A stretch of DNA of 10,995 nucleotides from Pseudomonadota bacterium (lineage in GTDB: Bacteria > Pseudomonadota > Alphaproteobacteria > Rhizobiales > Rhizobiaceae): assembly GCA_023428515.1 (NCBI GenBank), contig JAEYXI010000009.1:1-10995 (forward strand), read 5' to 3'. The position numbers and the translations under genes are program-made. Below are positions 5,485 through 10,995 of the stretch, piece after piece. Within the stretch, counting starts at the first letter, position 1. Every line of letters starts with the position of its first letter. The notes beneath the pieces were generated by a model. That model saw only the letters and a list, made by a program, of their open reading frames with translations. It did not search any database and was not told the origin of the DNA.

Positions 5485-6372
5485 ATGAAACTGCTGACGG
5501 CCACCCTTGTGCTTATCGCAAGCATGGCAGTGGGCGGTCCGGCCGCTGCACAGGAGAAATTCAAGGCGGTCACCACCTTCACCGTCATCGCCGACATCGC
5601 GCAGAACGTGGCGGGCGACGCGGCCATCGTGGAATCGATCACCAAGCCGAACGCCGAAATCCATAATTACCAGCCGACGCCCGGCGATATATTGCGTGCA
5701 CAGGACGCTCAGTTGATCCTGTGGAACGGGTTGAACCTCGAGCTCTGGTTCGAGCGCTTCTTCAACAATCTGAGTGATGTGCCGAGCGTCGTGGTTTCGG
5801 AAGGCGTCGAGCCGATGGGTATCGCCGAAGGTCCCTACACCGGCAAGCCCAACCCGCATGCCTGGATGTCGCCTGAAGCCGCGCTGATCTATGTCGAGAA
5901 TATCCGCAAGGCCTTTGTCGAGCACGATCCGGAAAATGCCGAGGCGTACAACCGCAACGCCGCCGCCTATTCGGAGAAGATCAAGGCGGAGGTCGAGCCG
6001 ATCCGCCAGGAACTGGCTGGTATCCCCGAGGAGCGGCGCTGGCTGGTCTCCAGCGAGGGCGCGTTCAGCTACCTCGCCCGCGACTTCGGCCTCAAGGAAC
6101 TCTACATCTGGCCGATCAACGCCGACCAGCAGGGCACGCCGCAGCAGGTGCGCAAGGTCGTCGACGCAGTCAGGGCAAATCACATACCGGTGGTGTTCAG
6201 CGAGAGCACCGTGTCGCCCAATCCAGCCAAGCAGATCGCCCGCGAAACCGGCGTGAATTACGGCGGGGTGCTCTATGTCGACTCGCTTTCAGACGCGAAC
6301 GGACCGGTGCCGACCTATCTCGACCTGCTGAAGGTGACCGCCGACACCATCGCCAAGGGCCTGCAGGGATGA
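5485..6372 (+). CDS. sitA: Manganese/iron ABC transporter, periplasmic binding protein SitA
   Basis: A 295-residue cluster A-I (TroA/ZnuA-type) binding protein that captures Mn2+, and possibly Fe2+, in the periplasm and passes it to SitC/SitD. A signal peptide is clear: MKLL, a hydrophobic core to about residue 18, and a likely cut after GGPAAA (22/23). Four predicted metal ligands are H60 (EIHNYQP), H125 (NPHAWMSP), E191 (SSEGAFSY) and D266 (LYVDSLS). All four lie exactly 16 residues before H76, H141, E207 and D282 of Yersinia YfeA. Glutamate at the third position favours Mn/Fe over zinc, and there is no His-rich loop as in ZnuA. AGGA lies four bases before the ATG. The gene opens sitABCD, follows the predicted operator, and overlaps sitB by ATGA. 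Mn import is well supported by family and context, and the actual metal preference is inferred. Confidence 0.94.
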   Translation: MKLLTATLVLIASMAVGGPAAAQEKFKAVTTFTVIADIAQNVAGDAAIVESITKPNAEIHNYQPTPGDILRAQDAQLILWNGLNLELWFERFFNNLSDVPSVVVSEGVEPMGIAEGPYTGKPNPHAWMSPEAALIYVENIRKAFVEHDPENAEAYNRNAAAYSEKIKAEVEPIRQELAGIPEERRWLVSSEGAFSYLARDFGLKELYIWPINADQQGTPQQVRKVVDAVRANHIPVVFSESTVSPNPAKQIARETGVNYGGVLYVDSLSDANGPVPTYLDLLKVTADTIAKGLQG

Positions 6373-7259
6373 ACGCTCCGTTCAAAGCCGACGCGACCGG
6401 CGAAGGGCTCGACGTCGAGCATGTGACCGTCACCTATCGTAACGGCCACACGGCGTTGAAGGACGCATCCTTCGCCATCCCGCGCGGCACGATCACCGCG
6501 CTCGTCGGCGTCAACGGCTCCGGCAAGTCGACGCTGTTCAAGGCGATCATGGGCTTCGTGCCGCTGGCCGCCGGCAAGGTGACGATCCTCGGCCAGCCGG
6601 CGGCTGAAGCGCTGAAGAAAAACGCCGTCGCCTACGTGCCGCAGAGCGAGGATGTCGACTGGAATTTTCCGGTGCTGGTCGAAGACGTCGTGATGATGGG
6701 CCGCTACGGCCACATGAATTTCCTGCGCATGGCGAAGAAGGAGGATCGCGAGGCGGTCGACCGCGCGCTGGAGCGCGTCGGCATGGCCGATTTCCGCAAG
6801 CGGCAGATCGGCGAACTGTCGGGCGGCCAGAAGAAGCGCGTTTTCCTGGCGCGCGCGCTGGCGCAGGATGGCAAGGTGATCCTGCTCGACGAGCCCTTCA
6901 CCGGCGTCGACGTGCGCACCGAGGAGGCGATCATCGCGCTCCTGCAAGCGCTGCGCGACGAGGGCCGGGTGATGCTGGTCTCGACGCACAATCTCGGCAG
7001 CGTGCCGCGTTTCTGCGACCGAGCCGTGCTGATCAATCGCACCGTGCTCTGCCATGGCCCGACGGCGGAGGTGTTCACGCAGGCCAATCTCGAAAAAGCG
7101 TTCGGCGGCGTGCTCAGGCAATTCACCCTCGGCGGCCACGATCTGCACGACGACGACGACAAGCGCAGCGTCACCGTGCTGACCGACGACGAACGGCCCT
7201 TCGTCATCTACGACACCGGCGCCGACCGGGCAGGCGCGATCGACGAGAGCGAGAAATGA
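6369..7259 (+). CDS. sitB: Manganese/iron ABC transporter, ATP-binding protein SitB
   Basis: A 296-residue cytoplasmic ATPase that powers metal import through SitC/SitD. Visible motifs are Walker [10 protein letters not shown] (47-55), Q-loop region [11 protein letters not shown] (88-98), ABC signature LSGGQKKR (150-157), Walker B VILLDEP (170-176) with E175 as catalytic base, and the switch histidine in STHN (H207). The [11 protein letters not shown] wording is typical of the Mn/Zn subclass (MntB/TroB/SitB). After the ATPase core a tail of about 45 residues contains [13 protein letters not shown] (255-267), rich in His and Asp. I recall this as common in rhizobial SitB proteins, but its role is unknown. 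The ATG overlaps the sitA stop (ATGA), and the 3' end overlaps sitC in the same way, so translation is probably coupled. Confidence 0.95.
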   Translation: MNAPFKADATGEGLDVEHVTVTYRNGHTALKDASFAIPRGTITALVGVNGSGKSTLFKAIMGFVPLAAGKVTILGQPAAEALKKNAVAYVPQSEDVDWNFPVLVEDVVMMGRYGHMNFLRMAKKEDREAVDRALERVGMADFRKRQIGELSGGQKKRVFLARALAQDGKVILLDEPFTGVDVRTEEAIIALLQALRDEGRVMLVSTHNLGSVPRFCDRAVLINRTVLCHGPTAEVFTQANLEKAFGGVLRQFTLGGHDLHDDDDKRSVTVLTDDERPFVIYDTGADRAGAIDESEK

Positions 7260-8143
7260 CCGCGCTGCTCGCCGAGCCCTTCACCTATGGCTACATGGTC
7301 AACGCCATGTGGGTGTCGGCGCTGGTCGGCGGCGTCTGCGCATTCCTGTCCGCCTATCTGATGCTGAAGGGCTGGTCGCTGATCGGCGACGCGCTCTCGC
7401 ATTCGATCGTGCCAGGTGTCGCCGGCGCCTATATGCTGGGGCTGCCCTTCGCCTTCGGCGCCTTCCTGTCGGGAGGGCTGGCAGCAGCCGCGATGCTTTT
7501 CCTCAACCAGCGCACGAAACTCCGGGAAGACGCCATCATCGGGCTGATCTTCACCTCTTTCTTCGGACTCGGCCTGTTCATGATCTCGCTGTCGCCCGCG
7601 GCGGTGAACGTGCAAACGATCGTGCTTGGCAACATCCTCGCGGTGACGCCTGCAGACACGCTGCAACTCGTCATCATCGGCGGTGTCTCGCTGGCGATCC
7701 TGCTGGTCAAGTGGAAGGACCTGATGGTCGCCTTCTTCGACGAGAACCATGCGCGTTCCATCGGGCTCAATCCCGACCGGCTCAAGGTGCTGTTCTTCAC
7801 GCTGCTCGCCGCCTCCACCGTGGCGGCGCTGCAGACGGTCGGCGCTTTCCTCGTGATCGCCATGGTGGTGACGCCGGGCGCCACAGCCTACCTGCTGACC
7901 GACCGTTTTCCGAGGCTGATCGTCATCTCGGTGGTCATCGGCACGGTGACCAGCTTCGTCGGCGCCTATGCCAGCTATTTCCTCGACGGCGCGACCGGCG
8001 GCATCATCGTCGTCGCCCAGACGCTGATCTTCCTCGTCGCCTTCGTCTTCGCACCGAAGCATGGGCTGCTGGCGGCGCGGCGGCGCGCAAGGGAAGCGCT
8101 GGAGGCGGGCGTGGTGGAAGAAGTACCGGGGACGGCGGCATGA
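7256..8143 (+). CDS. sitC: Manganese/iron ABC transporter, permease SitC
   Basis: A 295-residue inner-membrane permease of the ABC-3 family with about eight hydrophobic segments between residues 15 and 266. Diagnostic blocks are [18 protein letters not shown] (37-54), [11 protein letters not shown] (161-171), the probable coupling region to the ATPase, and [12 protein letters not shown] (204-215). The same three blocks recur in the next gene at almost the same positions, showing that the two permeases are paralogues forming a heterodimeric pore. The cytoplasmic tail (from about 268) is Arg-rich and then acidic. The ATG overlaps the sitB stop by ATGA, preceded by a GAGAGCGAGAA stretch. The stop overlaps the sitD start at 8140-8143. 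A long alternative frame lies open across this gene but has no membrane-protein character of its own. Confidence 0.94.
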   Translation: MTALLAEPFTYGYMVNAMWVSALVGGVCAFLSAYLMLKGWSLIGDALSHSIVPGVAGAYMLGLPFAFGAFLSGGLAAAAMLFLNQRTKLREDAIIGLIFTSFFGLGLFMISLSPAAVNVQTIVLGNILAVTPADTLQLVIIGGVSLAILLVKWKDLMVAFFDENHARSIGLNPDRLKVLFFTLLAASTVAALQTVGAFLVIAMVVTPGATAYLLTDRFPRLIVISVVIGTVTSFVGAYASYFLDGATGGIIVVAQTLIFLVAFVFAPKHGLLAARRRAREALEAGVVEEVPGTAA

Positions 8144-8982
8144 TCGAGACGCTTCTCCTGCCTTTCCAGTTTCCCTTCATGCAGCAGGCCTTCGCCATCG
8201 CGCTGCTGGTGGCGGTGCCGGCCGCGCTGCTCTCCTGCTTCCTCGTGCTCAAGGGCTGGTCGCTGATGGGCGACGCCGTCAGCCATGCGGTGCTGCCGGG
8301 CGTAGTGCTCGCCTATATCGCCGGCATCCCGCTCGCCATCGGTGCCTTCGCCGCCGGCATGTTCTGCGCGCTGGCGACCGGCTTCCTCAAGGAGAACAGC
8401 CGCATCAAGGAAGACACTGTGATGGGCGTCGTGTTCTCCGGCATGTTCGGGCTCGGGCTGGTGCTCTACACCAAGATCCAGACCGAGGTGCATCTCGACC
8501 ACATATTGTTCGGCGACATGCTCGGCGTGTCTTGGAGCGACGTGGCCCAGACGGGCGCGATCGCCGTCTTTTGCGTGGCCGCGATCATGGTCTTCCGCCG
8601 CGACCTTTTGCTGCATGCCTTCGACGCGCAGCATGCGCGCGCCATCGGCCTGCCGGTGAGGCTGCTGCACTACGGCCTATTGTCGGTGCTGTCGCTCACC
8701 ATCGTCGGCGCGCTGAAGGCGGTCGGCATCATCCTCGCCATCGCATTGCTCATCTCGCCCGGCGCCATCGCCTTCCTGCTGACGACGCGCTTCGAGCGGA
8801 TGCTCGCCGTCTCGGTGATCGTCGCTGTCGTCGCGTCACTTCTGGGCGTCTATCTCAGCTTCTTCCTCGACAGCGCGCCGGCGCCGACCATCGTGCTCCT
8901 GCTCAGCGCCGGCTTCGCGGCCGCCTTCCTCGTCTCGCGGCTGCGCGCGGCCAAAGCGGAGCAGGCTACCGACCTGGCCTGA
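8140..8982 (+). CDS. sitD: Manganese/iron ABC transporter, permease SitD
   Basis: A 280-residue ABC-3 family permease and second half of the SitCD pore. The start is the ATG at 8140-8142, overlapping the sitC stop (ATGA), with GGGGACGG just upstream. The same frame is open for 277 codons further upstream, but that stretch is Arg/His-rich shadow of sitC and is not part of the protein. Shared ABC-3 blocks are LKGWSLMGDAVSHAVLPG (37-54), FDAQHARAIGL (161-171) and LISPGAIAFLLT (204-215). About eight hydrophobic segments lie between residues 17 and 266. It is the last gene of the operon. Only 55 bases separate it from the adenylate cyclase gene and no terminator is visible there, so some read-through is possible. 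Confidence 0.94.
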   Translation: MIETLLLPFQFPFMQQAFAIALLVAVPAALLSCFLVLKGWSLMGDAVSHAVLPGVVLAYIAGIPLAIGAFAAGMFCALATGFLKENSRIKEDTVMGVVFSGMFGLGLVLYTKIQTEVHLDHILFGDMLGVSWSDVAQTGAIAVFCVAAIMVFRRDLLLHAFDAQHARAIGLPVRLLHYGLLSVLSLTIVGALKAVGIILAIALLISPGAIAFLLTTRFERMLAVSVIVAVVASLLGVYLSFFLDSAPAPTIVLLLSAGFAAAFLVSRLRAAKAEQATDLA

Positions 8983-9037
8983 ATGATGAGCCTGCTCAAC
9001 ACTTGCAATTCCGAGTTCTCTGACGACATTTGACGGC

Positions 9038-10948
9038 ATGGATTCGTCTACAGAGCCGGTGCGCTTCGTCCGCCCCGCCGAGAAACGGCGGCGTATCCCG
9101 GTCGCAGCCATCATGGCGCTCAGCTTCGGCGCGCTGGTCTTCCTGTCGATAGGCGGGGTGCTGGCGCTGACCGTCGGAGCCAATATCCGCAACACGCTCG
9201 ACCTGCTCGGCGCGCAATCGACGCTGCTTGTCGACGCGATGGAGGATTCGCTGCGGGCGGAGATGGCGCAGGCGGAGAGCGCGGTGAGCGGCGTCTCCCA
9301 GCTTTACGCGCAGGGCGAATTCCAGATCGACGACGACGAAGCGATGTCCGTCGCTCTTGCCGGCGCCCTTTCGGCGGCGCAACGGGCGACCGCGATGCTG
9401 ATCTGCACACCAGCCATGGTGTGCAGGGGGGTGGCACGCACCGCGGATGGCAGGATCGAGCAATTGCCGGCCACGGCCGAGAAATCCGAGCAGGTGTTGA
9501 ACGCCCTGGAGCAGCGCCGTCAGTTTAATCGGCTGCTGTGGGGTTCGTTCGTGGCCAACGAGCATGGTCTGATCGCCAATGTGTCGATGCCGCTCTCGCG
9601 TGGCGGCGTGCCGCAAGGATGGGCGATCGCGGCGGTCGAATTGCACAAGCTTTCCGAAATCACGCGCGATCTCTCCACGCGCTTCGGCACGCACGCCTTC
9701 ATCCTGGACGGCGACGACCGCGTCATCGCCGACGAGCGGCTGACGGAGCCCGACGCCCGCGCGAAGGGCCTGGCGCCGCTGACGTCGCTTGCCTCGTTCG
9801 GCGATCCGGTGCTGGCGGCCTATTCCACGCGCACGGTCGAGGACCAGTTCGACACAAGGCGCACCCGCGACGTCGAGCTTGCGGAAATCAACGTCAACGG
9901 CGGGAACGATGCCTGGTGGAACGACAACTCCTATGTCGCTATCACCCGCAAGATATCGGGCTACGGCGAACAGCCCTGGACCATCGGCGCTTATTTCAAG
10001 GGCAGCCAGATCGGCGGCGAGATCGAACGGGTCATCGGATCGGCCATGCTCGGGCTTGCCGCGATGGCCGCCGCGATCATCGTCGCCATCCTGCTCGGCA
10101 GACGCCTTTCAAAGCCCATCCAGACGATCGCCGGACAGGCGACGCGGGTTGCCGATTTCGACCTGGACGGCGTGACGCCGCTGCCGCGGAGCCGCATCAA
10201 GGAGCTGGACGACCAGGCCTCCGCCTTCAACGCCATGCTGATCGGGCTGCGCGCATTCTCCACCTATATCCCGCGCTCGCTCGTCGCCAAGCTGGTGCGC
10301 ACCGGCGAGATCGGCATCGCCGAACCGCGCGAGACGATCGTCACGGTCATGTTCACCGACATTGCCGATTTCACGGCGCTGTCGGAGCAGATGGATGCGG
10401 CGGCCGTGTCGAGGCTCTTGAACCGTCATTTCGCCATACTGTGCGCCGCCGTCGACGCCTATGGCGGCACGGTCGACAAGTTCCTCGGCGACGGCATGAT
10501 GGCTTTCTTCGGTGCTCCCGACAGGCTGAAGGGCCACGCCGCCGCCGCGGTCCGCGCCGCCGCGCAGATTCGCGAGGACCTCGCGCAGGACAACGAGGCG
10601 GCCGTGCGGGACGGGTATCCCAGCCTGCGTGTCAGGATCGGCATCCATACCGGCCCGGTCATCGTCGGCAATATCGGCGCATCCGACCGCGTCAACTATA
10701 CGATCATCGGCGACACGGTGAATGTCAGCCAGAGGCTGCAGGGCCTGGGCAAGGAACTCGCGCCGGAAGCCGCGACGACGATCGCCGCTTCGGCCGAAAC
10801 CGCGTCGCGCCTCGACGAGCGATTCGAGATCTTGCCCGGCGGACATCACAGGCTGCTCGGCAGGGGTGAGGCGGTCGAGGTTTTCCTCATCGGCAACGTC
10901 GCCGAGATTGGCGATGCCATGGCCGAGCGCCAGATGGGCGCCGCTTAG
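9038..10948 (+). CDS. Membrane-anchored class III adenylate cyclase with periplasmic sensor and HAMP domain
   Basis: A 636-residue signal transducer predicted to make cAMP from ATP. Order: short basic cytoplasmic head (1-20); membrane helix 1 (about 21-46); periplasmic Cache-like sensor (about 47-332), with an NDAWWNDNSY block at 290-299; membrane helix 2 (about 333-353); HAMP (about 354-407); class III cyclase domain (about 430-618). Metal-binding D441 (MFTDIADFT) and D485 (FLGDGMMAFFG), purine-specifying K481 and T555 (VNYTIIGDT), N562 and transition-state R566 are all present, so activity with ATP is expected. The Lys/Thr pair is the class IIIb pattern. C123 and C129 are the only periplasmic cysteines. 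An in-frame stop at 8987-8989 limits upstream starts. The ATG at 9038 has no good ribosome site but is needed for the first helix. Rhizobia carry many such cyclases, and the ligand is unknown. Confidence 0.93.
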   Translation: MDSSTEPVRFVRPAEKRRRIPVAAIMALSFGALVFLSIGGVLALTVGANIRNTLDLLGAQSTLLVDAMEDSLRAEMAQAESAVSGVSQLYAQGEFQIDDDEAMSVALAGALSAAQRATAMLICTPAMVCRGVARTADGRIEQLPATAEKSEQVLNALEQRRQFNRLLWGSFVANEHGLIANVSMPLSRGGVPQGWAIAAVELHKLSEITRDLSTRFGTHAFILDGDDRVIADERLTEPDARAKGLAPLTSLASFGDPVLAAYSTRTVEDQFDTRRTRDVELAEINVNGGNDAWWNDNSYVAITRKISGYGEQPWTIGAYFKGSQIGGEIERVIGSAMLGLAAMAAAIIVAILLGRRLSKPIQTIAGQATRVADFDLDGVTPLPRSRIKELDDQASAFNAMLIGLRAFSTYIPRSLVAKLVRTGEIGIAEPRETIVTVMFTDIADFTALSEQMDAAAVSRLLNRHFAILCAAVDAYGGTVDKFLGDGMMAFFGAPDRLKGHAAAAVRAAAQIREDLAQDNEAAVRDGYPSLRVRIGIHTGPVIVGNIGASDRVNYTIIGDTVNVSQRLQGLGKELAPEAATTIAASAETASRLDERFEILPGGHHRLLGRGEAVEVFLIGNVAEIGDAMAERQMGAA

Positions 10949-10981
10949 GGAATCAGAAAACTGGGCTGGATGGCAGGCGGG

Positions 10982-10995
10982 CTCCCCTTCGGGAG
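10982..10995 (+). terminator. Possible terminator stem after the cyclase gene (cut by window end)
   Basis: CTCCC (10982-10986) and GGGAG (10991-10995) form a perfect five-base stem around CTTC, 33 bases after the cyclase stop. The stem may extend with G10981, and any T-run would lie outside the window, so a rho-independent terminator is possible but unproven. Confidence 0.4.

Noticed and set aside
6315..8062. Long minus-strand frames across sitB and sitC (277 and 284 codons)
   Set aside because: They are antisense shadows, rich in Arg, His, Asp and Gln, lying over genes with full family motifs.
7309..8139. Long in-frame extension upstream of sitD (a 557-residue fusion reading)
   Set aside because: The extension is the alternative frame of sitC and is Arg/His-rich. 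SitD is complete from the ATG at 8140, which overlaps the sitC stop as in the other junctions.
9003..9010. TTGCAATT upstream of the cyclase gene, resembling a half-site of the sitA operator
   Set aside because: A single half-site without a matching arm or a -10 at the right distance is too weak to call an operator.
8983..9033. 16-residue ORF starting one base after the sitD stop (MMSLLNTCNSEFSDDI)
   Set aside because: No clear ribosome site of its own and no recognisable feature. Such short frames are expected by chance.
1..10995. Search for mobile elements, CRISPR arrays, tRNAs, toxin-antitoxin pairs or defence genes
   Set aside because: No repeat-spacer structure, transposase, integrase, tRNA-like cloverleaf or small paired ORFs were recognised by eye.

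Overview
The window looks like chromosomal DNA of an alphaproteobacterium of the order Hyphomicrobiales, most like Mesorhizobium or a close relative. This is judged from the high GC content, the codon use, a rhizobial-type sitABCD operon with a divergent Fur/Mur-type regulator, and protein wording typical of that group. No mobile element, CRISPR array, tRNA or rRNA is visible, and composition looks even throughout, so nothing suggests recent transfer.

Layout. Bases 1-202 (minus) hold the N-terminal part of a DUF2214-type membrane protein cut by the window edge. Divergent from it, at 358-588 (plus), is a 76-residue protein resembling the C-terminal YdeI/OmpD-associated (OmdA) domain. The space between them carries a direct repeat resembling a PhoB box. 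Next comes a minus-strand three-gene cluster, 4738 down to 600: 6-phosphogluconate dehydrogenase (gnd), a YghZ-type aldo/keto reductase, and a family 43 beta-xylosidase. Gaps of 42 and 20 bases suggest one operon joining pentose release, aldehyde reduction and the oxidative pentose phosphate pathway. Upstream of gnd is a 145-base spacer with several inverted repeats.

The second half is a metal-homeostasis locus. A cysteine-free Fur-family regulator (minus, 4884-5312, probably Mur) faces sitABCD (plus, 5485-8982), a manganese-type ABC importer: binding protein, ATPase and two permeases, each overlapping the next by an ATGA junction. The 172-base divergent region holds a perfect 7-3-7 palindrome (TTGCAAA-CGA-TTTGCAA), a good sigma-70 promoter for sitA, a hairpin, and a regulator promoter whose -10 lies so close to the ATG that the transcript may be leaderless. 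The likely circuit is that the regulator bound to manganese represses sitABCD and perhaps itself.

At 9038-10948 (plus) is a membrane-anchored class III adenylate cyclase: a periplasmic sensor between two membrane helices, then HAMP and a catalytic domain with all key residues. A short hairpin follows at the window edge.

No clearly undescribed multi-gene system is visible. The points most worth checking are the regulatory DNA between the regulator and sitA, the possible leaderless regulator mRNA, the Pho-box-like repeat, the gnd/yghZ/xylosidase grouping, and the sensor of the cyclase.
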